Assembly (NCBI RefSeq): GCF_001565895.1
Contig: NZ_LSNE01000001.1
Location: 62,001-126,000, forward strand
From: Paraglaciecola hydrolytica
Lineage (GTDB): Bacteria > Pseudomonadota > Gammaproteobacteria > Enterobacterales > Alteromonadaceae
DNA length: 64,000 nt
Reading direction: 5' to 3'
The stretch's first letter is position 1; each line of letters starts with the position of its first letter. Below are positions 27,442 through 35,981 of this stretch, piece after piece. The notes under the pieces are model-generated. The model saw only the letters and a list, made by a program, of their open reading frames with translations. It searched no databases and was not told where the DNA came from. Position numbers and translations under genes: made by a program.

Positions 27442-27610
27442 TCATCATCCATGATGATCGGCACCCAAACCAGACATCCCTGTCTGCTTGCTCAATCCGA
27501 CGGAACTCCGTTCCTAAAGAAACGGACCTCACACCTGATGATCAGCACCCAATCCCACCATTCATGCTGAGCTAAAAAACAATAAGATGCGGAGCATCTA
27601 AAGATTTTAG
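27442..27610. repeat. Second string of short hairpins, downstream of the IS
   Basis: In the stretch 27445-27694, which has no gene, small palindromes follow one another: TCATCA-TCCA-TGATGA (27442-27457), CAGACA-TCCC-TGTCTG (27471-27486), GGAAC-TCC-GTTCC (27502-27514), CTGATGATCAG (27535-27545), AGATGC-GGA-GCATCT (27585-27599) and CTAAA-GAT-TTTAG (27598-27610). A 17-base word TGATGATC(G/A)GCACCCAA occurs twice (27452-27468 and 27536-27552). The style is like 25652-25862, but the sequences differ. Confidence 0.55.
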
Positions 27611-27694
27611 TTTTCCCCATTACTCAAAACGTCCTTGTTTTTCGTCCTTCGGATCAACCCTGCGTGTTGTTCAAGATATGCACCTGCAATCTTG

Positions 27695-27800
27695 TGGTAC
27701 CAATCTTTATAAGAAAACTATAAACCGATTTCTGTCGTTTTTTTTGTGCTTATGGGAAAATGAATGTGAATGTGAGTGTTTAGATTTAGGAGTTAATAGC
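27695..27800 (+). repeat. Diverged copy of the tRNA-Leu 3' end and trailer
   Basis: TGGTACCAATCTTTATA (27695-27711) is identical to 25990-26006, which is the last 8 bases of tRNA-Leu plus its trailer. The following 90 bases, including a decayed terminator stem (ACCGATTTCTGTCG and T-run) and the GTGAATGTGGATGTTTAGA-like part, resemble 26007-26090. The tRNA body is missing here, so this marks another lost tRNA unit. Confidence 0.7.
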
Positions 27801-27817
27801 ACGTATGAGTTTGCCGA

Positions 27818-28495
27818 TTAAAGTGTTGATTTTTGCTTTGCAAACATACAATTATGTAACCAACTTGAAATGTTTTTAGTCAGTTCACTGCGACCAACAA
27901 TTTTTAGCGAACCATTATTGATCTCTTTTGGGTAAGTGCTTTCTCCCATCCACACATCTGACAAGCATTTTACGGTGCAAGTAAAATACACATCAACTTC
28001 GCGCCCTGGATCAATAGTACACAAATCAACCACTTGACCATTAACAATGATCCACCAGTTAGGCTGCTGCTCAATGTCGGTAAAGTTAAATTTAACGATG
28101 GTCTCATTACCCGGTAGGTTTTCGGTCTGGATACTACGTTTTAAATAAAGCATTAAAAAGTCTGGATCAAAATCATTACTGGTCAGATATTGGCGGGTCC
28201 AGCGCATACCCCAATTACCTATGTCGATAAATATTGGCAGCAATTCTTTGGCTGAGTTTGTTGGAAAATACTCATAACCTTTTTGCCCCACAATTTTCTT
28301 TTTCACCAGTAACCCATAGTCAGCCAGCATTTGTAGACGTTTAGTCAGTAGTGCAGGTGAAATTAAACTGAGTCCTCGTTGCAATTCACTAAAGCGCGTA
28401 CTGCCCATTAACAATTCGCGAATAATCAGCATTGTCCATTTTTCACCAATAATTTCGGCACTTTTGGCTATAGGGCAAAATTGTCCAAATTCCAT
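27818..28495 (-). CDS. HxlR-family regulator with SCP2-like C-terminal domain
   Basis: 225 residues. The HxlR winged helix (about 5-100) starts with FCPIAKSAEIIGEKWTMLIIREL and contains RFSELQRGLSLISPALLTKRLQ. The C-terminal 110 residues (WWIIVNGQVVDLC, CLSDVWMGESTYP, GSLKIVGRSELTK) resemble an SCP2-type ligand-binding domain that occurs fused to some HxlR proteins. Divergent from a CMD-family gene, with strong inverted repeats between them, so it probably controls that gene and itself. The inducer is unknown; HxlR proteins usually sense electrophiles or aldehydes by a Cys. Confidence 0.88.
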   Translation of the reverse strand: MEFGQFCPIAKSAEIIGEKWTMLIIRELLMGSTRFSELQRGLSLISPALLTKRLQMLADYGLLVKKKIVGQKGYEYFPTNSAKELLPIFIDIGNWGMRWTRQYLTSNDFDPDFLMLYLKRSIQTENLPGNETIVKFNFTDIEQQPNWWIIVNGQVVDLCTIDPGREVDVYFTCTVKCLSDVWMGESTYPKEINNGSLKIVGRSELTKNISSWLHNCMFAKQKSTL

Positions 28496-28530
28496 TGTTT
28501 TTTCCTTAACTGAAAGCCTAATTCTATCTT

Positions 28531-28593
28531 AACTTCATTTTATAAAGTTTGATTCTTCATAAAATGAAGTTAGATGCTTCATTTAATGAAGCA
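28531..28593. promoter_or_regulatory. Operators between hxlR-like and CMD genes
   Basis: AACTTCATTTTAT (28531-28543) is perfectly inverted at 28559-28571 (13-bp arms, 15-base spacer), and a further palindrome TGCTTCATTTAATGAAGCA (28575-28593) has 9-bp arms. All share CTTCATTT/AAATGAAG, as expected for tandem dimer sites of the adjacent HxlR protein. Confidence 0.7.
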
Positions 28594-28657
28594 TAGTCGA
28601 GCAGTCTTGCCATTCATAATCATTACTCAATCTAAAAACTGTTTAGAAGAGATGAAA

Positions 28658-29233
28658 ATGACTAACTTTGATTATCACACGCCAGAAACAGCATCAGATG
28701 TCGCTGCCTCTATATTGTCCAATATTCAAGATAATGTTGGATTTATTCCGAATATTTTTGCCCTTGTAGCGGAGTCAGAATGCGCGCTTCAAGGCTTAGT
28801 TGCCTTAAATAGTGCGTTTAACGCCTCGTCTTTTAGTGCCCAAGAGCAGCAGATTATTTTACTTGCCACCAGCACCACAAACGAGTGTGTTTATTGTGTC
28901 GCTGGCCACACGGCATTTTCTCAAAATCTGGATATCTCTAACAAAATCATTAAAGACATGCGTGACCAACAACCCACCGAAATTGAAAGCTTTAACGTGT
29001 TGGCCAATACCGTGCGCCAACTGATTCAAGGCAAGGGAAGGGTGTCTAGCGAGTTGATCAAGCACTTCTTTAATGCAGGCTTTAGTAAAGCGCAGTTCTT
29101 GGAGTTGGTGATGGGCATTTGCGTTAAAACGTTTACTAACTATGTCAGTAATTCACTTAGCGTTGAACTTGACGACGCTTTTAAGCCTTATACCTGGCAA
29201 CGCCCCAGTGATACTAGGCAGCAAGTTGCTTAG
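28658..29233 (+). CDS. AhpD/CMD-family (carboxymuconolactone decarboxylase-like) protein
   Basis: 191 residues from ATG 28658, chosen because AGAAGAG lies 6 bases upstream; an ATG six bases earlier touches that site. An all-helical CMD fold with the redox motif ECVYCVAGHT, where CxxC and the following His match the AhpD-type thiol peroxidase active site. Probably a thiol-based peroxide or electrophile reductase. Under the divergent HxlR regulator and its operators. Confidence 0.85.
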   Translation: MTNFDYHTPETASDVAASILSNIQDNVGFIPNIFALVAESECALQGLVALNSAFNASSFSAQEQQIILLATSTTNECVYCVAGHTAFSQNLDISNKIIKDMRDQQPTEIESFNVLANTVRQLIQGKGRVSSELIKHFFNAGFSKAQFLELVMGICVKTFTNYVSNSLSVELDDAFKPYTWQRPSDTRQQVA

Positions 29234-29496
29234 CGAGGATGTAGCGAAATGAGCAAAGCCGAGCAATGTGTTCGAGATAATAAAGACAGCACTTTAGTAG
29301 GCTCAAATTATAAAAAAAATCAGCAAATGATCACGCTTCCTTCAAGCTTGTGCAGGGTCATTTGATTACGCTTTGTTTGCAATTTAACACAAGAGAAAAG
29401 TTGCTTTGTGCTAGATAAATTAACGATAAACCCTAGCTATCACTACTTATTAATAACCATATTATTGGTAAAAATATTACTTTTAAGGAGTTTTAC

Positions 29497-29712
29497 ATGA
29501 ATTCTCATCATGCTTTTAATTTACAACATCCTAATACCTATAAATGGCCGGCAGAGGAGTTGACCGAAACAATGTCGACAGAAATGTCAATCATGGAATT
29601 TCGGATACAAATTGCAGTGTTGAACAAAAGGCTAGATAAGTTGAACAAGATTGTGCAACAAACCTTAAACATCAAACAGCAAGAAAAACTAATAGAGCTT
29701 ATGGCGGACTGA
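29497..29712 (+). CDS. Small hypothetical protein, helical
   Basis: 71 residues. Not recognised. A strong ribosome-binding site (AAGGAG, 6 bases before ATG) supports translation. The N-terminal third is polar (HHAFNLQHPNTYKWP); the rest is a predicted amphipathic helix or coiled coil (FRIQIAVLNKRLDKLNKIVQ). No signal peptide. 41 bases upstream of a PEP-CTERM gene, probably co-transcribed. The 263-base spacer before it has no other feature. Confidence 0.6.
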   Translation: MNSHHAFNLQHPNTYKWPAEELTETMSTEMSIMEFRIQIAVLNKRLDKLNKIVQQTLNIKQQEKLIELMAD

Positions 29713-29753
29713 TAACACAGCAACCCGATACTATGGAATAAGGTAAAAACACT

Positions 29754-30509
29754 ATGTACAGCAACAAATTTATACCAACTTGTATAACGATATTTTTAAC
29801 GGTGGTTACTGCAACTCCAGTTTATGCAGGCCCAATTATCAGCGCAATTGGTGCCACTATCAACGCCGGACCAGGCTATGTGGATGTAGACAATGATATC
29901 ACCAACACTTATAACCAAGCGGGTTTATACAGTAACTATCAAGATAATATTACGGATTTTGATAGTTATATCGCCTCTAACCCTTTTCACACCAGCGATT
30001 ACAACAACAATGAATGGTTTAGTGCTCACACTGCTACCAGCGTTACATATGACCTAGGGCGAATAGTAGGGATGAATGCTTTAGCATTGTGGAATGAGGA
30101 GTCTGCTGGCATTGCGACCTTTAATCTTTTGGGGTCGATTGATGGTGATAACTTTTTCAGCTTGGCTGATGGTTTGTTACCAACAGATAATTATTTTGAC
30201 GAAAACTTACCTTACGCAGACTACCGCTACTTGCCTGAAGTGTTCGGCTTTGAAACCGCAAATGTACAATACGTGCGCCTAGATATTTCAGGTTGCCGAG
30301 CATTAAAGGGAAGTTACGATATTTGTTCTATTGGCGAAATTGCATTTCGCGCTGTCGATGTGCCAGAGCCTTCATCTTCAATTATCTTTGGTCTGGGATT
30401 ACTGGGACTGGTGAGCAGAAGATTGCGCAACAAGGCTGGTAAAAAAGTCGCATGCTCCTTAAACGCCTTATCGTCAATTAAGGGGCAGTCACATGTCTAT
30501 CAATATTAG
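29754..30509 (+). CDS. PEP-CTERM protein with discoidin-like domain
   Basis: 251 residues with a signal peptide (cleavage near VYA-GP, residue 25). The central part (VTYDLGRIVGMNALALWN, then FNLLGSIDGDNFFSL and VQYVRLDIS) resembles a galactose-binding F5/8 type C domain. The C-terminal sorting signal is VPEPSS, a hydrophobic helix, then RRLRNK, recognised by an exosortase. About 28 residues follow the arginines, longer than usual. The end overlaps the RND adaptor gene by 17 bp. Likely an exported surface or matrix protein; no exosortase gene is in this window. Confidence 0.82.
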   Translation: MYSNKFIPTCITIFLTVVTATPVYAGPIISAIGATINAGPGYVDVDNDITNTYNQAGLYSNYQDNITDFDSYIASNPFHTSDYNNNEWFSAHTATSVTYDLGRIVGMNALALWNEESAGIATFNLLGSIDGDNFFSLADGLLPTDNYFDENLPYADYRYLPEVFGFETANVQYVRLDISGCRALKGSYDICSIGEIAFRAVDVPEPSSSIIFGLGLLGLVSRRLRNKAGKKVACSLNALSSIKGQSHVYQY

Positions 30510-31749
30510 AGATTTCGTTATAGTCAGTTGTGCTGCTTTTGCGCTCTTGGCTTGTACGAAGCAAGAAAGCAGTAATGATAGTATCTCCTCAGCACAAGGC
30601 GCTAAAGCATCAGAGGCGCCGACGGTTGAAGTCGCTGCAGTAGTCAGTGAGCGCATTAGTGAATGGGATGAATTTACTGGGCGATTACAAGCGGCCGATA
30701 CCGTGGTGCTGATGCCAAGAGTGTCTGGTTATATTCAGCAAGTGCATTTTAAAGAAGGGACTTTTGTTGAACAGGGTGAGTTGTTGATCCAGCTTGATCC
30801 TGCGCCCTTTAATGCCGAAGTCGCTCGTTTACGTGCTGAGTTGCGCAGTGCACAAACCGCTGCACGTTTAGCACGCAACAACTTTCAAAGAGCGGAACAG
30901 TTGTCTAGCAAACAAGCCATTTCGGCGGAGTTGCTCGATAATCGTAAGGCTGCTCAGGAACAAGCCGGAGCAATGGTTAGGTCAGCCACTGCGGCCTTAC
31001 ATAAAGCTCAATTAGACCTGTCATATACCAGCATCACCGCACCCATTAGCGGACGGGTGTCCTATGCCTTAATTACTGCAGGCAACTATGTCATAGCCGG
31101 AGAAAGTCAACTGACCCATTTGGTGTCCTTAGATAAAATGTATGCGTATTTTGAGGTCGATGAGCAAAGTTACCTCAAATATAGCCAGCAAGTCGGCGCC
31201 AACCAATGGGCGAGTGATTCTTATGGACAGACTCATCCGGTTTACCTCTCTCTAGCTAACGCTGAACAACCTACCTTTTTAGGGCACATAGATTTTGTCG
31301 ATAATCGGGTAAATAAAACGACTGGTACCATTCGCTTGCGCGCCAGTTTTGATAATAGCGAACATATTCTAATTCCTGGTCTATACGCTCATATTAAATT
31401 GCACGGCAGTGACGCTTATCAGGGCATATTAATTGACGAAAAAGCGATAGGCACCGATTTGAATAACAAGTTTGTGCTGGTTGCCAACAACGATGTGCTT
31501 GAATATCGCGCCGTAAAGTTGGGTGAACAAATCAATGGATTACGTATTGTCAAACAAGGTTTAAACGCCAATGAGCAAATTGTCGTTAATGGTTTGCAAC
31601 GCGTGCGCGCCAACATGCACATTTCTCCAAAAATAGTCGATATGGCAAGCATTGAAACGCTCAGCTTAATCCGCCATGAGCAAAAACGTGTTGAGCAAAG
31701 TAGTGTTGCGCTCACAGCGCAAATCAACCGCCAGCCCAATCGGGGCTAG
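30493..31749 (+). CDS. RND efflux periplasmic adaptor lipoprotein
   Basis: 418 residues; AAGGGG precedes ATG. The signal peptide ends in a lipobox (AALLAC-like, ALLACTK), so it is anchored to the inner membrane. Domain order is lipoyl (VVLMPRVSGYIQQVHFKEGTFVEQG cut by the hairpin), alpha-helical hairpin, beta-barrel (YAYFEVDEQSYLKYS) and membrane-proximal domain, as in MexE/AcrA adaptors. It joins the RND pump 9 bases downstream to an outer-membrane channel that is not encoded here. Confidence 0.93.
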   Translation: MSINIRDFVIVSCAAFALLACTKQESSNDSISSAQGAKASEAPTVEVAAVVSERISEWDEFTGRLQAADTVVLMPRVSGYIQQVHFKEGTFVEQGELLIQLDPAPFNAEVARLRAELRSAQTAARLARNNFQRAEQLSSKQAISAELLDNRKAAQEQAGAMVRSATAALHKAQLDLSYTSITAPISGRVSYALITAGNYVIAGESQLTHLVSLDKMYAYFEVDEQSYLKYSQQVGANQWASDSYGQTHPVYLSLANAEQPTFLGHIDFVDNRVNKTTGTIRLRASFDNSEHILIPGLYAHIKLHGSDAYQGILIDEKAIGTDLNNKFVLVANNDVLEYRAVKLGEQINGLRIVKQGLNANEQIVVNGLQRVRANMHISPKIVDMASIETLSLIRHEQKRVEQSSVALTAQINRQPNRG

Positions 31750-31758
31750 GAGTCTGTT

Positions 31759-34700
31759 ATGTTTTCGCAATACTTTATTCATCGCCCGATTTTTTCAGCG
31801 GTTATTTCACTGTTCTTTGTGGTGGCTGGCAGTTTAGCGCTGTGGCAACTACCAATAACTGAGTATCCCGAAGTGGTGCCGCCTACTGTGGTGGTGAGTG
31901 CCTACTATCCAGGTGCCAACCCTAAAATTATTGCGGAAACGGTAGCTGCACCACTTGAGCAGGCTATTAACGGTGTGGATAACATGTTGTACATGTATTC
32001 ACAGGCCACTTCCGATGGGCAAATGTCACTTACTATCACCTTTGCGGTGGGCACCGACGTTAATCAAGCGCAAACTGAAGTTCAAAGTCGGGTCGATCGC
32101 GCTAAACCACGTTTACCTCTAGATGTGCAACGTTTAGGTGTGGTCACTGAAAAATCAGCGCCTACCCTAATGATGGTGGTGCATCTAACTTCGCCAAATG
32201 ATCAGTACGACATGCTGTATTTATCTAACTATGCTGCTCTCAATGTAAAAGACGAACTAACACGGATTGAAGGTGTTGGCTCGGTCATCTTATCTGGCGC
32301 GGGCGAATTCAGCATGCGGGTATGGCTTGACCCCAACAAAGTAGCCGCATTAGGTTTGTCACCAGGTCAGGTGATAGCCGCCATTCGTGAACAGAATCAA
32401 CAAGCGGCAGCAGGCAGTTTAGGTGTGCAGCCCAGTGGACAGGCTGACTTTCAATTGTTGATCAATTTGCAAGGTCGCCTGAGTTCGATCACTGAATTTG
32501 AAAACATTATCGTACACGTAGGTGAGCAGGGGCAGCTCGTCCGTTTGAAAGATATTGCTCGAGTAGAGCTAGGTGCTTCGAGTTATGCTCAGCGCGCAAT
32601 GCTGGATAATAAATCGGCCGTAGCGATGCCTTTATTTCAGGCATCAGGCTCCAATGCCATGCAAATTTCAGCTGACGTCAGGGCTAAAATGGCTGAACTC
32701 GCCAAGAATTTTCCAGAGGGCCTCAGTTACGACATCGTTTACGACACCACCATTTTTGTTAAAGGGTCTATCAATGCAGTGTTAAAAACATTGGCCGAAG
32801 CCCTGCTGTTAGTCGTCATTGTGGTTGTACTATTTTTACAAACTTGGCGCGCCTCTATTATCCCGCTGGTAGCCGTGCCAATTTCATTGATTGGTACTTT
32901 TGTCTTTATGCACCTGATGGGTTTTTCACTCAATGCCTTGTCGCTTTTTGGCTTAGTGTTGGCGATTGGTATAGTAGTAGATGATGCCATCGTGGTGGTA
33001 GAAAACGTTGAACGTAATATCGCCACTGGCTTAAGCCCGGTTGCCGCGACGCGCAAAGCCATGCAAGAAGTTACCGGGCCGATTGTCGCGACAACGCTGG
33101 TATTGGCGGCAGTGTTTATTCCCACCGCATTTATGAGTGGCCTGACCGGGCAATTTTACAAACAATTTGCCTTAACCATTACCATTTCAACCTTTATTTC
33201 AGCCCTGAATTCGTTGACCTTAAGTCCGGCGCTGGCAGCACTGTTATTAAAAGATCATCACGCCCCTAAAGATGCTTTAACCCGCGGCATGGACACGCTA
33301 TTTGGCCGCTGGATATTTGCGCCTTTTAATCAGTTTTTTATGCGCCTGACTGAAGGTTATAGCCAATTAGTTAAAAAAATCATTCGTTTTGGCGGTATTG
33401 TTGCTGTGGTCTATTTGGCGCTGTTAGTCCTGACAGGCTGGCAATTTAGTGTAACGCCGACCGATTATGTACCTGCTCAAGACAAACAATATTTGGTTGG
33501 TTTTACCCAGTTACCCAATGGCAGTTCACTGGAACGTACCGAAGAAGTGTGCCGCGAAATGTCGCGTATCGCGATGGAACAACCGGGTGTAAAACATGCT
33601 GTGGCCTTTCCGGGCGTCAGCATTAATGGCTTTGTTTCCAGCGCAAATAGTGGCATTGTTTTTACCACCCTAGATGACTTTGACTTACGACAAGATCCCA
33701 ACTTGTCAGCCAGTGCCATTGCTGCCGCTTTAAACGAAAAATTTGCTGCTATTGATGAAGGCTTTATCGCGATATTTTCGCCGCCACCAGTACAGGGTTT
33801 GGGCTCCATTGGCGGGTTCCGTTTACAACTGCAAGACCGCGCCAATTATGGATATGATGCATTATTTCGCGTAACCAGCGAGGTCATGCAAAAAGCCGCA
33901 GAGGCGCCGGAGCTCGCAGGCTTGTTTTCAGGCTATGAAGTCAATGTACCGCAAATCGATGTGGACATTGACCGTGTTAAAGCCAAGCAACTGGGAATTT
34001 CTTTAGATGAACTGTTTCAAACTTTGCAAGCTTACATGGGCACAGTGTATGTCAATGACTTCAATCTTTTTGGGCGTACCTATCAAGTCAATTTGCAAGC
34101 AGATGAACAGTTTCGCCAAACGCCAGAACACATCAAACAATTGAAAGTACGTAATCAGCAACAACAGATGATCCCTTTGGGTGCCTTTATTCAGGTCTCA
34201 CATAGCTCAGGACCTGATCGTGTCATGCGCTATAACGGATTTACTACTGCTGAATTAAACGGCGCTCCAGCCGAGGGTTATAGCAGCGGTGAAGCCGAAG
34301 CTGCGTTGGAACGGATCTTGGCTGAGACCTTACCCAATGGCATGACATACGAGTGGACGGAGCTAAGTTATCAACAAAAATTGGTAGGGAACGCAGGAAT
34401 GCTGTTGTACCCCATCGTTATCATTTTGGTGTTTTTAGTGTTAGCAGCTCAGTACGAAAGCCTGAGTTTGCCATTAGCAATAATCTTAATTATTCCCATG
34501 ACCCTGTTGTCAGCTTTAAGTGGGGTGTGGCTGCATGGTGGCACTAACAATATTTTTACTCAAATTGGTTTAATTGTGCTGGTGGGGCTGGCGACCAAAA
34601 ACGCCATACTGATGATCGAATTTGCCAAAGAACAGCAAGATCAGGGTTACTCTTGTTTGCAAGCCATTCAAGCAGCCACACGGCTCAGACTGCGTCCGAT

Positions 34701-34998
34701 ATTAATGACCTCTATCGCTTTTATTATGGGTGTAGTACCCATGGTATTTTCCAGCGGTGCTGGCGCGGAAATGCGTCAGGCCATGGGGGTTGCGGTATTT
34801 TCCGGGATGATAGGTGTAACCTTGTTTGGTTTGTTATTAACGCCTTTGTTTTACTACTTTTTCGCTAATCGCGCTCCGCGTAGTAATGAGTCTGGAACAG
34901 CTGTTGCTCCAACCAAGTCATTACTACCAAGCTCAGCGCCGCTTAATTCAGCAGCCTTTTTAACAGGAATAGAAAGCCATGAAATCCCCCGTAATTGA
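31759..34998 (+). CDS. RND multidrug efflux permease (HAE1 type)
   Basis: 1079 residues, 12 transmembrane helices with two large periplasmic loops. MexF/AcrB-like N-terminus (MFSQYFIHRPIFSAVISLF). TM4 carries the proton-relay aspartates in GIVVDDAIVVVENVE. A proton-driven pump of hydrophobic toxicants. The C-terminus is somewhat extended and overlaps the following hydrolase gene by 20 bp. No TetR or LysR regulator is adjacent; the downstream winged-helix protein is the nearest candidate. Confidence 0.95.
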   Translation: MFSQYFIHRPIFSAVISLFFVVAGSLALWQLPITEYPEVVPPTVVVSAYYPGANPKIIAETVAAPLEQAINGVDNMLYMYSQATSDGQMSLTITFAVGTDVNQAQTEVQSRVDRAKPRLPLDVQRLGVVTEKSAPTLMMVVHLTSPNDQYDMLYLSNYAALNVKDELTRIEGVGSVILSGAGEFSMRVWLDPNKVAALGLSPGQVIAAIREQNQQAAAGSLGVQPSGQADFQLLINLQGRLSSITEFENIIVHVGEQGQLVRLKDIARVELGASSYAQRAMLDNKSAVAMPLFQASGSNAMQISADVRAKMAELAKNFPEGLSYDIVYDTTIFVKGSINAVLKTLAEALLLVVIVVVLFLQTWRASIIPLVAVPISLIGTFVFMHLMGFSLNALSLFGLVLAIGIVVDDAIVVVENVERNIATGLSPVAATRKAMQEVTGPIVATTLVLAAVFIPTAFMSGLTGQFYKQFALTITISTFISALNSLTLSPALAALLLKDHHAPKDALTRGMDTLFGRWIFAPFNQFFMRLTEGYSQLVKKIIRFGGIVAVVYLALLVLTGWQFSVTPTDYVPAQDKQYLVGFTQLPNGSSLERTEEVCREMSRIAMEQPGVKHAVAFPGVSINGFVSSANSGIVFTTLDDFDLRQDPNLSASAIAAALNEKFAAIDEGFIAIFSPPPVQGLGSIGGFRLQLQDRANYGYDALFRVTSEVMQKAAEAPELAGLFSGYEVNVPQIDVDIDRVKAKQLGISLDELFQTLQAYMGTVYVNDFNLFGRTYQVNLQADEQFRQTPEHIKQLKVRNQQQQMIPLGAFIQVSHSSGPDRVMRYNGFTTAELNGAPAEGYSSGEAEAALERILAETLPNGMTYEWTELSYQQKLVGNAGMLLYPIVIILVFLVLAAQYESLSLPLAIILIIPMTLLSALSGVWLHGGTNNIFTQIGLIVLVGLATKNAILMIEFAKEQQDQGYSCLQAIQAATRLRLRPILMTSIAFIMGVVPMVFSSGAGAEMRQAMGVAVFSGMIGVTLFGLLLTPLFYYFFANRAPRSNESGTAVAPTKSLLPSSAPLNSAAFLTGIESHEIPRN

Positions 34999-35782
34999 TG
35001 ACCAACACACACTTGCGCCAATACTGGCCTTACACGGTACCGCCAGCAGTGGCGCTCAATGGCAGGCCTTAGCGCAAAGCAACGCTGACAAGCGTAAGGT
35101 GTATTGCCCCAATTTGCCGGGTTATGGTCAAACGCCAATAACAGTGGGGGTGGGTTTAAACCAGCGTATTGCTCCGCTCATTGAGCTGGTGCACAGCATC
35201 GCCGAGCCCATGCACTTAGTGGCCCATTCTTTTGGCGGTGCGATGGCGCTAAGATTGGCTGAAAATCTACCTGATAAATTTATCAGCGTCAGTATTTATG
35301 AACCGACGGTGATAACGGTATTAGCCAACAGCGGACAAGATGCAGATATTGAGCATATTGAGGCAGTTAAATTGTTGGCCAAACGGGTTAGTCATTCCAG
35401 CCCCCTTGACGCGATGGCGCATTTTATTAGCTTTTGGATGGGACCACAGCAATGGCGGAACATGGAAACTAAAACGCAACAACACTTGGCGGGTTTTGCC
35501 AAAGTTGCTAGTCAGGATTTTAATGACGCGCTGTTTGAGTTGGAAAACCCCAACACATCTGTGCCATACGCAGGACCGTTGAATCTCTTTTACGGTAGTC
35601 ATACGGTCAGCATTGCAAAGCGAATATGTCAGCTATTGGCTAAACAATACCCGGATTGTCAGTTACGTTCGCTTAGCGGTTTGGGTCACATGGGCCCAAT
35701 GCAGCAGCCAGCTATGGTCAATCATGAGTTTATGCAGCATATCGATAACACTGAAGAAGTGGCTTTTTGCAAAGTGCTATAA
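34979..35782 (+). CDS. Alpha/beta hydrolase
   Basis: 267 residues, no signal peptide. Alpha/beta-hydrolase fold: oxyanion-hole region ALHGTASSGAQW near residue 20, nucleophile elbow VAHSFGG (Ser near 81) and a C-terminal GLGHMGP with the likely catalytic His. Its ATG lies inside the end of the RND gene, so the two are translationally coupled. It may hydrolyse the compound handled by the pump; the substrate is unknown. Confidence 0.88.
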   Translation: MKSPVIDDQHTLAPILALHGTASSGAQWQALAQSNADKRKVYCPNLPGYGQTPITVGVGLNQRIAPLIELVHSIAEPMHLVAHSFGGAMALRLAENLPDKFISVSIYEPTVITVLANSGQDADIEHIEAVKLLAKRVSHSSPLDAMAHFISFWMGPQQWRNMETKTQQHLAGFAKVASQDFNDALFELENPNTSVPYAGPLNLFYGSHTVSIAKRICQLLAKQYPDCQLRSLSGLGHMGPMQQPAMVNHEFMQHIDNTEEVAFCKVL

Positions 35783-35981
35783 AAAATGGTGGCGTTACAA
35801 ACGTTCTATAAACGAGCTTTAAGCCTGAACAACCTCTCGATTGTGAAAAAAGAACGCCCTCCATTAGTGGTTGGATTTATCGTTCATTGCAGATAGTCTA
35901 AGCAGGTTATGTACTATAAAACCGACGTTTAAATTTATCTGATTTAAAACATTGATGTGGATTTTGAACCGAGTTTGATGA

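Larger units (their letters stand above)
26088..27444 (-). mobile_element. IS1111-group (IS110 family) insertion sequence
   Basis: Extent inferred from a pair of 12-bp inverted repeats, TGTACACCTCAA (26093-26104) and TTGAGGTGTCCA (27428-27439), matching at 11 of 12 positions. The IS1111 group is known for such subterminal repeats a few bases inside the true ends, so the outer limits given here are approximate. The element is about 1.35 kb with one DEDD transposase on the minus strand, a short 5' end and a 240-base structured 3' non-coding end, the layout of the IS1111 group. It lies in the trailer of tRNA-Leu. Confidence 0.75.
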
